Source: Penicillus capitatus (taxonomy: Eukaryota > Chlorophyta). From it: DNA of 64,000 nt. The notes beneath the pieces were generated by a model. That model did no database searches. It saw only the letters and a program-made list of their open reading frames with translations, and had not been told where the DNA came from. The position numbers and the translations under genes were made by a program. Numbering within the stretch: position 1 is the stretch's first letter; every line of letters starts with the position of its first letter. This document shows, piece by piece, positions 1 to 10,824 of the stretch. The stretch spans positions 310,001 through 374,000 of the forward strand of contig OZ287704.1 in assembly GCA_965649825.1 (NCBI GenBank). Direction: 5' to 3'.

Positions 1-549
1 CCACAGTAGACAGAAAAGCACGTGACCGTTCCGTGTCCTCTCGGACTCTCTTTCAGCACATCGATGTTCTTAACCTCCGTATCACAGGCGAAGATTCGCT
101 GCGGATTCTCTCTTAATGCCCGTCGCAATGTCGCCATGGCATGACGTGCCTATAACCAACCAACCGTCGCCTATCTCATCCATGTTTCACCGAACACGGC
201 AGAACACCTGCTCCAGATTCTCCACAGCAAAGATTCTCTTTGCATTTTCCGACACCAAACGCTCGATCTCTTGTTCTGTACTCTGTTCTTCCTCAAGCTG
301 CAACACTTCATCACGTCAAAAGAAGCTAGGAAGAAGTCAGACAGCGCTCACTCTTTTGTCTTCGGCGTCTTCTTTTTTCTCCTCCGCATCATCTGCGATC
401 TCTGAAGAGACTGTACGATTCATTTGTGTCACGGTGTTGCCTTGACTGGTGATCCCATTTGAGATCGACGAAGGATGGCAGATGCTTGGCGGATTAAAGG
501 AACCGCTCTTGTTGATAAAAGCTCCCCGTACACGATTCGTCATCGCCAT
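1..549 (-). CDS. Unknown protein, 3' end outside window
   Basis: I do not recognise this protein. The start is the ATG at 549. The first exon encodes a Ser/Asn-rich stretch ending in an acidic-lysine run (DDAEEKKEDAEDKR). An intron at 351-298 (54 nt, GT-AG on the minus strand) joins in frame to LEEEQSTEQEIERLVSENAK, which looks like a short coiled coil. A second intron at 190-112 (79 nt) joins to RENPQRIFACDTEVKNIDVL, and the frame stays open to base 1. The two joins that preserve phase and give charged, protein-like sequence are the evidence that the gene is real. No signal peptide or membrane segment is visible in the part present. It is transcribed away from IPK1. Confidence 0.55.
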
Positions 550-1118
550 GTCGTGCGACCGATGACGCAGTCTCTCCTCTTCTTCCCGTGTCGTTTCTTC
601 CTTTGTCTGTAATCCATTGATTTCCGTCGATTTCTCACCTGTCCATCGGATTCACGCCTTAACGATCAATCACATCATAGGCACATGCTTTTTATCGCTT
701 CTGTTTGGGCCTGGGTACCGGATACACGGAAACTATTGCGCAAACGATCGACGATGTGGCGAGACGGACGATCGATCGCCGACAGAACGCGTTTTGGCAC
801 GAGACCGATGCCGTTTCCACTGCGGCGTTCTGCACGTCTCGCCTCGCTCTGTACTGTTGGCAGAGAGGCCCTCAATGATGTCCTCAGCAGTGACCTTCAC
901 CGGCAGACTACCACTAGGCCGTCAGGATGGATCCATACCGGACGCTGCTCATTCCGACACTCGACTCGAGAGGCACGACATCCGGAGGGAGCGACATGAA
1001 CATTCCTGTTCCCAATCGACGCACGTCTGTCTGGATCGAACGCGCCAGAGCGAGAGAAGAACGCGATGTCACGTCGAAGCCAAGCGTCTTGTCACAGTCG
1101 AAATCTTGACGGCCGTCG
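550..1118. other. Spacer with a weak minus-strand ORF
   Basis: This lies between the minus-strand gene starting at 549 and IPK1 starting at 1119. A short minus-strand reading (about 1000 down to 740) can be joined across a roughly 25-31 nt GT-AG gap and gives LPVKVTAEDIIEGLSANSTE, which looks protein-like. No family is recognisable. The plus-strand frame open across 617-1171 overlaps the IPK1 start in the wrong frame and looks like chance. The DNA probably holds the upstream regions of one or two genes. Confidence 0.3.
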
Positions 1119-2785
1119 ATGACGCCGGAATGGAGTGTCAAAGGAGAAGGACGCGCAAACGTGGTGTTTGAGTATACAGGCAGCGATTCTGATTGGGTAA
1201 CCCGATCGATGCTGCTCAATCGCGACACTCAATGGGTCTTCAGCGCGGAAAGGTCCTCCGAGTGGCAAAGAAACGACAGATAGAACTGGAACTCGGCGCT
1301 GAGGAGCTCGAAAAAGAGCTGTGGCAAGGGACAGCCCTGACGGACAAGACAAGTCGGTCGCTTAGCCATGTCCTTCAGTTCTGCCCGACATCGTGCTGTA
1401 GCAAGATTGGAAAAGAACGTCGCCTATGTTCAGTCCGTCATCGGGCCGAAACTCGGACAGCATTTTATTGAACATGGAGTGAGAATGCCTCGCTCTGGAT
1501 GGCGCGTCTAAGTGTGGCGGCGGTGATGATTGGTTAGAAAATTGTGGAGGTTCCACGCGATCTCTGCGTGAGGCATGGGGTCGAGTGTCAGGGATGGCTA
1601 TTGCCAGACAGCACCGTCTTTACAGAGGAAGGTATGACCGAACTAGCAGAAAGATGGATGGTTCTTTGAATGGTAGAGGAGGATGGGTGGCGTGACTGTG
1701 AACGTGTGTTTAGTCTGGAAATGAAACCAAAGTGCGGTTTCATTCCGGATGCGAAGACGATCGATGCATCGAATGCATTAAAGAAGAAAGCACCCCGTTT
1801 TCTGCTCCATCAATACCTCAAGCTCAAACAGGCGGATGACGTGCTCTGGCCTGTTCGCCAACTGACGGTTGCGTTTAGGGAAGGATCCCGCACATGAGTG
1901 ATTACTCACCATTGGAGTTATTTTCGGAGAATGTTCCCCAAATGCAACGCGCTTTGATGAAATTGATGCATAAGCCGCAGGTGCGTTCCTGCCGCTCCGA
2001 TTCTGGAAGAGAGACTCACCGTCATGGTCGATTTCCAGAATAATTTAGCGCTGTTTGTGGACGGCAAGAGACTGCCAGTGACAGAAGACGGGTTGATGAA
2101 TGCACCTGTATTTAGGGTGTTGCAAGAAGTCCTCTCTCCTCTCCTCACCCACCAGAATCGCAAAACGATTGCAGTGCTCTTAACAGATCTTGTGGCCAAA
2201 GTGCTGCACAAGGAAGGTCAGTGATCGCCATTGCGCCCTCTCTGTTGTTAAGACGTATTGCGAACAGGCATCCTGAAAAGGATTCTGGCAGTTCAGAAAC
2301 TAGATAGGTATGATATCGAAGGCATCTACCCACTCTACTGTCATCTAAGAGACCAACGCATCCGCCATGCCGCAAAGGATGGAATCTCTTGTCGATTGGC
2401 ACACGTTCCTGATCGCTTATCGACGGAAAAGAATCGCAGAACGATGAGTCTAAGTTGTCTAAAAGCTCAGGAGTCATTGAAGCAGCTCTCTGTCGATGCG
2501 CAGCTTCGTCTGCTACGAGATTGGTTGATTGCCACCACTGCAAAAGACTGCAGTATCTTTCTCACTTTCTGCGTGGTCCGAACACGCGATGGTGAGGATC
2601 GGGTGTCGTCGAAGACACGCTTTCCCCATTCGTTGACAATAGAGGACAGCAACGTTAAGCTTCTTTACAAAGTTCAGTTATGTGATTTAGACTGGAAACC
2701 GCTTTCTAAAATACCTTACCAATTTCAGCTGGACCAGCACATTCTGACAGCTGCTGAAAAGTACAGGGACGTGTATTCTTTTTGA
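1119..2785 (+). CDS. Inositol-pentakisphosphate 2-kinase (IPK1-like)
   Basis: Family role: phosphorylates the 2-position of inositol pentakisphosphate to make phytate (InsP6), usually in nucleus and cytosol. Eight exons close perfectly in phase: 1119-1196, 1244-1320, 1379-1478, 1538-1631, 1677-1840, 1879-1980, 2039-2216 and 2253-2785, giving 441 residues, a normal family length. Family landmarks occur in order: the N-terminal WSVKGEGRANVVFEY loop, GKVLRVAKK, VQSVIGPKLGQHFIEHG, the EMKPKCGFIP signature, RFLLHQYLKLK, YSPLELFSENVPQM, YDIEGIYPLY and the C-terminal LCDLDWKPLSKIP. The seven introns are 36-59 nt, and the 36-nt one is near the lower limit for spliceosomes. The ATG at 1119 sits five codons before the conserved glycine loop, as expected. 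Confidence 0.9.
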
Positions 2786-3549
2786 TTGGTGGTCAGCGTG
2801 TGCATGGGGCGGAGCGTCGGTGGAATGCTGCACGTACATGCGACAGTACACGGGTAGGCACATCGTCGCAGAGAGGCATGACGGTGATATGGCCATGTTC
2901 GTCCTTGGACGAGACCATGACACAAGTGTCTCTCCATCCACTCCTGACTCTTCTCATTGTCGAGAGAGTGCGTCTCTCTCTTCGGCAGTGAAATCTTGAC
3001 GCCGCGCGGCCGGCGGCGAAAGAGAGAGAATGGCACTTTTTATTCGACAGGCATCACGCGGCTCCATTACGTGTATACGTGGACCTCGTCACAGCGAAAG
3101 GAAACCCAGTGCCGCGTGTCTCTGGACTGGACGACGGATGCGTGAGCTCCATCATGCGGTTTGTCGATTGTTATGCCCTTCTCGCTTTGTTCACCGTTCG
3201 CGTACTGTCTAAAAATTACAGTTATCGAGTGGCGGTTGCTTCCATTGCGGAAGAGCCATGAGGACCATCCGAATGTCAGGTTCTCGTTCGGCGAGGTCCA
3301 TCGGTTAAGGACGATTAAAAATGAATGGTCCGACGACCAAAGGTCGTAGTGAGATCCAACAGAACGGGTGGCCCAACCGACGATCAAGAGTCTCTACCAC
3401 AAAGTTGCTTCCGACGTGGTTACATAGTCCTATTTCGATGGCTCTCGGCGCACCTTCGGTTAACAAGCTGCCTACAAATACCGAAGCAGTTTCCCATGCA
3501 ATCACTATCGTTTTGGTAAACGTTCGAAGTGTTTGGGCTCTTTGACAAC
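2786..3549. other. Unassigned 0.76-kb spacer
   Basis: No coding region could be supported between the IPK1 stop and the signal-peptide exon at 3550. Several frames of 60-106 codons are open on both strands, including a plus-strand stretch at 3079-3261 with a hydrophobic VDCYALLALFTVRVL segment. None could be extended by phase-correct introns or matched to a family. An unrecognised small gene remains possible. Confidence 0.35.
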
Positions 3550-5342
3550 ATGAAGCTTTCTACGGCGCTCCTTTCAGTCGTTGTGCTCCTCGTGCGTCTT
3601 CATGCGAACCTGCGATTGAAAGCCTGGCTAAATGTGGAACGCAGGGGGCCTTGTCAACTGTGTCTGCACGTTCAGTTTTGACTTTGCCAGGTAGACAATC
3701 ACACCCAAACACCGTTCGTCTATGAACCATGGGACGGGGGAGACGTTAAGCTTCGCCGTTTGTCACGTCAATTTCAAAAATTCGTTGCGTCTCGTGTATC
3801 ACATTGAACGGGACGACGATGTGTCGAATTCCGCCCGAGGTTCTCTCCCTTTTTCGAGTCGAAATGGGATAGTCGGTCGGATTAGAAATGCCTGCTCGTT
3901 CTGCCTGTGACTGAGCATCGATACGTTTCTCGCTTATCGTTTGAGGAATGGATAACCGTTAGTAGAATTCCGCAGGCGAATGGTCGATTCACTTGCGCCC
4001 GGAGTCGTAGAAATTTCAAAATCGAGACAACGCATGCTTTGTCGCCCATTGAGGACGCCGATGCCTCTATCGTTTTACTAACTGCCTTCTTAACGCAACC
4101 GTTGTGAATCGATCGCTCTTTCACCACGTTCAGTCATGGGCTAACAATGGTATGATGCTTTGTAGCAGCAAAATGTGGTTATGACAGCTGCGACAAGTGT
4201 GCTTTCCCTCTCAAATGCGTGTCAGAAGAGAAGGACGAATGCAAACGTATGAGTGTTGTCTGTGTCATGATGATGCTTATGTATGTTTGTATTGAGCAGC
4301 TGTTTGCACAATTGTGAAAGACGATTGCAACAAAGGTAAGTTTGTTCCCTACACGTTTGCGTTCTTATCACATGGCTGCAGATTATGTTCCAAAGGAAAA
4401 ATGCGAGACGAAATGCGTAAAGGTGCCGTTCAAAAAGTGCGACAACAAAGAGGTGGAGAAATGTGATGTGAAAATTGAGAAAGTCTGCAAGAACGTGCCC
4501 AAGAAAGAGTGCAAACCTGTGAAGAAGCAAAAATGCGAAGATGTGCCGAAGAAGGTCTGCAAGAAAGTCCCAGATACTGTTTGCAAGAAAGTTCCCGATG
4601 TGAAATGCTACGACGTTCCAAAACAAGAATGCAAATACGTGCCAGACTGCAAAGAGGTCATTGTCCCGAAATGCATCGATGTCCCTGAGAAGAAATGCGA
4701 GAAGAAGCCTGAGAACAAATGCATTTACGTGCCGAAGAAGGTCTGCAAGAAAGTGCCAAAGACAGAGTGCCCGAAGGTTTACAAACCATGCAAGCTGGGG
4801 GACAAATATTGCACATCCCCCAAGTGCATTACCGTCTATAAGGATGAATGCAAGGTCGAGAAGGAGGAAAAGTGCACGCCTGTCTACAAAAACGATTGCA
4901 AAACCGAATATGTGAAGAAATGCGTCGACGAAAAGAAGAAGGTCTGCGACAAGAAGGAGGTCTGCTTCACTAAGACAGAGAAGAAGTGCGAGAAAACTCA
5001 GAAAGACGAATGCAAGACAATCGAGAAAGAAGAATGCGAGACCATTACAGAGACAGTGTGCAAGTATGTCGACGAAGTAGAATGCGATGACAAACTGGTG
5101 CCAAAATGCGAAGACGTTCCGAAAAAGAATTGTTACACTGTTACCGTACCTGACTGCAAGACTGAGTTCAAGGATGAGTGCAAGGAAGAATGCAAGCCCG
5201 TGCCAAGTAAGGACGACATGTCCTGTTGCGTGTGTATGAATAGTGCGTGATGCTCTTTGCAGGTATCCCTAAACCCTGTGAACCGAAGAAGGTTTGCAAA
5301 CCGGTCTGTGTAAAGAAGATTTCTTACTGTTGCAAATACTGA
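3550..5342 (+). CDS. Secreted cysteine-repeat protein 1 (C-x-x-VP type)
   Basis: Unknown secreted protein, probably an extracellular structural or cell-wall component (inference). Exon 1 (3550-3591, 42 nt) encodes the hydrophobic signal sequence MKLSTALLSVVVLL, followed by a 53-nt intron. Downstream exons at 4166-4246, 4300-4335, 4382-5206 and 5263-5342 are secure in phase. The main exon is a Lys/Glu-rich chain with Cys about every eight residues and frequent Val-Pro, for example KKVCKKVPDTVCKKVPD. It ends in YCCKY. The exons between about 3645 and 4165 are not resolved; part of exon 2 may be GALSTVSARSVLTLP. Exon sizes and phases match the neighbouring gene at 6425: exon 1 is 42 nt in both, intron 1 is 53 nt in both, and the fourth exon is 36 nt in both. 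The two are tandem paralogues. No family was recognised. Confidence 0.75.
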
Positions 5343-6424
5343 GGCAAGTACAGAGAAGGAGGGATACTTGTCCTGTTTTGCCGTTCTGCCATTCCGAAAC
5401 ATCAACTTATGACTCAATAGATTGTAGATAGATTATCGCTGTGTACAGTGCTGCGAATTTTCACGGATGCAATGCAGCGCCTGTGATCTCTATCTCTAAG
5501 AAGCATAAAGTATTGTTCACGAACTATTCTTGTCTGCCGAGTTGTGATAAAACGCGATTGCTGCGCGTTGGTTTCCTTTCTTTGTTGACCTGAGACTGAC
5601 ACCCCAGTTGGGAGAGCACGTCGTTGCTGAACAATCCGGTTGATTGAAATCATTTAACCTACTTGAAATTTGTGATACATGAGCTTCTTTCTCGCGTACG
5701 TTCGCCGATGTCGTGCCACGGGCAGAGTACATCTGCCGCTGTGCGAGGAGACATTCTTGGTAACATGCAAAGCGACCTGTCAGGTGACAGTTCTTATCTC
5801 TCAGACTTCCTGCCCCGTCTCAGCGGAAAAAGCTAAACCATTGATTCTGTTTCGTTTCAATACGCCATTCCATGCCTTCGTATGAAGGCTAGAATCTTCA
5901 GCTGCGTTTGAAGAACGGTCGGCTGTTTGCATGAAATTTTTCCGAGGTGGAAATGTCGAACATTTCTTGTCTCGAATGGCTCTTAGCCACAGCAGTCCTC
6001 TCAAATGGCTCAAATCGCTCACCGAGACAGTTCATCCCTTGCTGGCTTCGTACCACAGGATGTAACGCGACCTTGGACGGCCAAAGAGGCCACTGTCTAG
6101 TGGTCGAGGAACAACGAGGCAATCTATTCGTTGTATTTGAGTCAACACCAACCAACAGCCAACAACGCATTCGCTTTTCTGTGTCTCAGAGGGATTCAAG
6201 GGAGAAAACGGTTTGAAACTGTCCCCTCAGAGCAGCGGTCCTCCTGTCTCGATCTATTGATGGACATGCTGAAATCAACGTGAGGTTTGCAGAAGAAGTT
6301 CTGCCACAACCATAGGAACAGCGGTTAGATTGTTCGTGCGGGCGAGCATAAATTCTGAAGCAGGCTTTCTTTGGCACTCGACTCCACTGCACTTGCCATT
6401 TTTTTGCGAAGAATCCTGACAACG
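5343..6424. other. Spacer between the two cysteine-repeat genes
   Basis: About 1.1 kb separating the tandem paralogues. Short frames of up to about 90 codons occur on both strands around 5680-6220, but no exon chain or recognisable domain could be built. It presumably contains the 3' region of the first gene and the promoter of the second. Confidence 0.35.
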
Positions 6425-8615
6425 ATGCGTACGTTCCTGCTTTGGTCCGTTGCATGTATCCTACTGGTATGCTCTTTACCTTCTCGGCATACGCGGCATC
6501 TGAGACTACATTGCTTTAGAGTACAGCCTTCCGCTCCGAGGCACGTACCTTGCAAGGCGAAAAGGATATTGAAATCACTATCACAAGTACGAAAGCCAAG
6601 GCGTTTAGGGCGTCGACCATTAACGGATTGTCGTTGTGTAGCTTGCGACTATTGTAAGCCTGGATACAAATGCGTTGCAAAGAAGTTCCAAGCATGCTCA
6701 GACGGTACGCTTGCTTTGATATTCATAGGCCCGTGAAGAATTCTGTGTGCTGCAGAACAAATCTGCGAAGACGCGGAAGTGTGCGTTCCTGGTAAGCCTT
6801 AGCAGACGCCTCGGTCTTTGGCGGTTACACTTGTGGGTGGTGCAGATCCGAATCCGCCGAAGATTTTCTGCGAACACGAAGAGAAATGCGAGACCGTTTC
6901 CAACAAAACGTGCAAGAAGATTGACATTGAAGAGTGCGAAGAGATTATTGAAAAGAAATGTGGACCAGTTCCTCGCAAGGAGTGCAGACTGGTGGCAAAG
7001 AAAGAAAACTGCCGCATGACTCAGGAGGAAGTGTGCGACAAAGTGCCAGAGCACGTCTGCACGAAAGTCCCGAAGGAGGTCTGTGACAAAGTGCCAGACA
7101 AGGAATGCAAGAAAGTTCCGGAGAAGGTCTGCAAGAAGGTCCCCGAGAAGGTTTGCAAGAAAGTTCCCGAAGACATCTGCAAAAAAGTGCCGGAGGAAGT
7201 GTGCACAAAAGTCCCTGACAAGGAATGCAAGAAAGTTCCTGAGAAAGTTTGCAAGAAAGTTCCGGAAGACGTATGCGAAGATGTGAAGGATCAGGTCTGC
7301 ATTCCCGTTGAAAAGTGTGACAAAGTGCCACGCGAAGTCTGTAAACCAGTCGAGAAGCTCGACTGCCCTACAAAGAAAGTGGAGGAATGTAAAAAGGTCC
7401 CTCAAGAGAAGTGTGACAAGGTGAAGGTGCCATTCTGCAAGACGGTTCCCGAAGAGGAATGCAAGATCGTCAAAACCAAAAAGTGTGATAAGGTTCCAGA
7501 ACAAAAGTGTGAGAAAAAGACGAAGAAGGTGTGCGGAGACCTGGACGATGGCAAGTGTAAGACGATCCCGATTAACATCTGCAAAGAAGTGCCGAAGAAG
7601 GTCTGCAAGCCAGAGCCAAAGAAGTTCTGCGGTGACGAACTGGATGGCAAGAAGGCCGGTTTTGGATGTATCATCAAGGACGATGTCGTCTGCAAAGAAG
7701 TGTATCAAAAAGTTTGCGCAAAGATCGAGAAAGAGATCTGTAAAGGCTACGGATTCCCACTCTGCGAAGATGTCGAGGAGGAAGAGTGTGAGGAGGTGGT
7801 CGTTGACAAATGTGAAGATGTCGATGAGGAAGTGTGTGACATCGTTGACAAGAAAGTGTGTGACGAAGTCGAAGAGGACAAGTGTGAAACGATTGAAGTC
7901 GATGATTGCAAACTCGTTGACAAAACCGACTGCAAGACGATCACGGAGGAGAAATGCGAGACGATCTTGGAAAACAAGTGTACAACGGTGGACGACTGCA
8001 AGGATATCGTGAAGAAAGATTGCAAGAAGGTCGACAAAGACGTGTGCGAAGACATCGAGAAGGATGTCTGTGAAGACATCGAGAAAGATGATTGCAAGTT
8101 TGTGGAGAAAGATGTCTGCGAAAAAGTCGACAAAGACGTGTGCGATGATATCGAGAAGGATGTCTGTGAAGACATCGAGAAAGATGAGTGCAAAGATATC
8201 GAGAGAGATGTGTGCACAACGATTGAGGAAGTCGCCTGCAAAGATATCGAGAAAGAAGTGTGCAGCCTGGTAGACAAAGAGGTTTGCGATTCGAAAGAAG
8301 AACCGGAGTGTAACTATAAAGACTATGAGGAATGTATCGATACAATCAAGAAGGGCAACTGTCAACTTGTTGCCAAAGACGTCTGCAATGATGAGCCCAA
8401 GGAAGTGTGCAAGCAAGTCCCAACTGGCAAGTGTGACATTCCACCCGGTAAGGCCATATCCATGACATCTGGTTCGCTCTGATGATGAATGATCTGTAGC
8501 TGAGAAATGCGGCAATACTGCTTGTGCTTATGGTACAATGTGTGAGATAAAGAATCAATGCCGACCTGCTCACTGCAAAGAGAAGGAAGGATACTGTTGC
8601 CTGCCTCTCTGGTGA
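6425..8615 (+). CDS. Secreted cysteine-repeat protein 2 (641 aa)
   Basis: Unknown secreted protein, paralogue of the upstream gene. Six exons close in phase: 6425-6466, 6520-6586, 6642-6704, 6756-6791, 6846-8447 and 8500-8615. Residues 1-14 (MRTFLLWSVACILL) form a signal peptide. A small Cys module (CDYCKPGYKCVAKKFQAC) precedes a repeat region of more than 500 residues with Cys mostly every eight residues. The first half is basic and Val-Pro-rich (VCKKVPEKVCKKVPE). The second half is acidic with Ile-Glu or Val-Asp (VCEDIEKDVCEDIEKD). The C-terminal exon is a compact Cys domain ending GYCCLPLW. Regular Cys spacing and alternating charge suggest disulphide- or charge-crosslinked fibres, such as wall, scale or mucilage protein (inference). 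The same repeat bias creates a long open antisense frame, which I do not regard as a gene. Confidence 0.85.
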
Positions 8616-8758
8616 TCCACCAAACCAAAGAATTTTCTGTCGGTGCGCTACATGCCACCGTCCGCATATTTTATAAGATGAATTGAAGCTAACTTGGGAG
8701 ACGCTTCGCCAAAGTAATAAGTGGTATGTGACGGACTTGATCTGCGATTTTTTGAGAC

Positions 8759-8917
8759 ATGACTCCTAAGTCGAGATCCCTACGTCTACCGCTCTTTCTG
8801 CTGTTACCAGTTAATGTGTCTGGTGGAATTTCCTCGTCATTTGATTACACAAGCAATCGATGGCAGTATGGGTTTGAACTCGCTGCCGTGGATTTAATGG
8901 GTTTGTTTGACACATAA
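8759..8917 (+). CDS. Possible small secreted protein (52 codons)
   Basis: An ATG-initiated frame starts MTPKSRSLRLPLFLLLPV, with a basic start followed by a hydrophobic core like a signal peptide. It continues FDYTSNRWQYGFELAAVDLM to a TAA at 8915-8917. It could be the first exon of a longer gene, because a GT donor lies at the end of the frame. I could not find a convincing second exon. It sits just downstream of the second cysteine-repeat gene. No family was recognised. Confidence 0.3.
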   Translation: MTPKSRSLRLPLFLLLPVNVSGGISSSFDYTSNRWQYGFELAAVDLMGLFDT

Positions 8918-9259
8918 ATCGAGTTGACTGAATCTAATTCATTCTGTTTTGCAATATCCTCTTCTCAACGCGCGACGCATGCAGAACACGTCGTCTCGCA
9001 GAAAATGGAGTCCGACAAGAGGTCACTCTACTGAACGCATTCATCAGCTCTCTTAGTAGCCATGAGAATCAGGCGTGGCCAATCGGTACCAAGCATCGAA
9101 GTCGCATGAAAGCAACGATGCCTATATGGAAAGGTTCGAAACGGCCTTCCGGAATCTACAGACACTCAATCTCGAGACAAAGCCCAGGTGAGAGGTCTCT
9201 AAGTTTCGCCGCCCTGTTGGTGATGATGGCGACGACTTTCAACGTGCGCGACGATTCTG

Positions 9260-10605
9260 ATGGTCACGTGCGACGACGTGTCGTGTCACAGTTCGTCGTC
9301 GGTCGAGACGGAATACAAAGGTCCGACCTCTGCGCCATCGCCGCAGAAAAGTTACGCAAAGTCGAGATGGGCACATGCAGAAGTCCAATCAATTGCAGGG
9401 ATAGATCCAGATCCAGGTAAGGACGACGCGTAGCGGCGGCCGATCTGTGACGTCAGTATTGACAGATACATCACTCGATATCTCATCGCTTCCGCTGCTA
9501 TGCAGCAGCGTTGACGAACACGGCGACGAAATCGCCGTCGGTTCGGCAGATCACGGCGTCTACGTTGTCGATCTCGTCAAAAAACGGATCAAGCGGACGC
9601 TCTATACGAAGAGACATGGACACAGCGAGTATGTGTGTTCGCAGCCATTGGCGTACGGATCGTTATTCTGTGTCTGTCAGGTGGGTGACATGTGTGACGC
9701 ATACAGACGAGGGTCGGGTCGTTTCTGGAGGCATGGACAGCAAACTGTGTCTGTGGCACCGAGATGCGACGACATGTCTCGATCTCATCGGCCACCAAGG
9801 CTCCATCTCCGGCGTCAAATGCCATGGAGAGGCGATCGTGAGTGCCAGCTACGATAAAACAGTGAGAATCTGGAACGGTCGGAATGGCAGAGGCTATGCG
9901 ACACTTACCGAACATGCGGCGCCGATTCTGGATCTCATCTCCGGTCCGGCGCATCTCATGGCCACAAGAGATCGAGGTGGAAGCGCCATCATCTGGGATA
10001 CCGCATCGGCGGCACTCGTATGGCGTTTAAAGAAGATTCACAAAGGGCATGTGACGGCCATGGAGTGGATTCCGTCAAATGCATCCACTGCCGCACCTGA
10101 CCATCACCATTTCTTAACGGGAGGTCACGATGGGTTCCTGAGAATGTGGGATCTCCGCGATCGTGCCAATGTCTTCAAAGCCAAAGTCCACGGTGTTCGA
10201 GACACCGCCGCCGTCAACGTGATTCTGACCCATCCCGTCAACACGAATCTCCTCATCACCTGCGGCGCAGATAAAAGCGTCAAAGTACGGCGCGTCGAGA
10301 TGGATCGAAAGGACGATGTCGATGTCTAGGTCTGGGATCGTCGCGATGCCTGTGCCAGTTCGTTGTGGGAAGTGGGTCTGCTCGATTCTCCGTACTCTGC
10401 CGGATTCTTCGGTCGTCTGTTGATCTGCAGCGGAGGCGATGGATCGCTTCTCGTTTTGGACGTTGAATCGCTGGACGTCAAACAAATGATCAACACCCAG
10501 CAACACGCCATGCGGTTCATCCATGCCATTCCCAATCAGCTGATCTGTGGAGGAGATGCTGGAAACCTCTTCCTCTACAATGCCACGTCCACCTCGTCTG
10601 CTTAG
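9260..10605 (+). CDS. WD40-repeat beta-propeller protein
   Basis: WD40 propellers act as protein-interaction platforms; the specific partner is unknown. Exon chain: a first exon ending IAGIDPDP, then a GT-AG intron into VLTDTSLDISSLP, then an intron of about 55 nt (gtatgtgtg to ctgtcag) restoring GHSEWVTCV, and a 46-nt intron restoring KSVKVWDRRDAC. Repeats with GH and WD-type ends are visible: GGMDSKLCLWHRD, SASYDKTVRIWNG, TGGHDGFLRMWDLRD, GADKSVKVWDRRD, GGDGSLLVLDVE and a terminal GGDAGNLFLYN. The start at 9260 is the first in-frame ATG of the exon. An upstream exon around 9100-9188 (SNDAYMERFETAFRNLQTL) may belong to the gene through a longer intron. I cannot assign an orthologue. Confidence 0.75.
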
Positions 10606-10824
10606 CATCGACACGACTCTGTGCAGATGGGTGTGTTGCGCGCGATCGTGCTCCGACGAAACGATTCAAAAAATAGTGTCCTTCCTTACATGTCGAATCG
10701 AGAAAGAGATAACGGAACAATTGTCAACCATCAACGCATCCTGACTTTTCGCTATCGAAGTCACGATGCGATGAACGTGCTTCACAAAAATCAATTAACA
10801 AATGACAAGAATCGTCGACCGATC

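Noticed and set aside
617-1171. Long plus-strand frame overlapping the IPK1 start
   Set aside because: It overlaps the IPK1 first exon in another frame, has an Arg/Cys/His-rich chance composition and no family match.
6698-8515. A 605-codon open frame antisense to the second cysteine-repeat gene
   Set aside because: Its Leu/Phe/Ala/Asp-rich, repetitive sequence is the mirror of the Lys/Glu/Val/Cys codons on the plus strand. The sense strand has a signal peptide, closed splicing and a paralogue.
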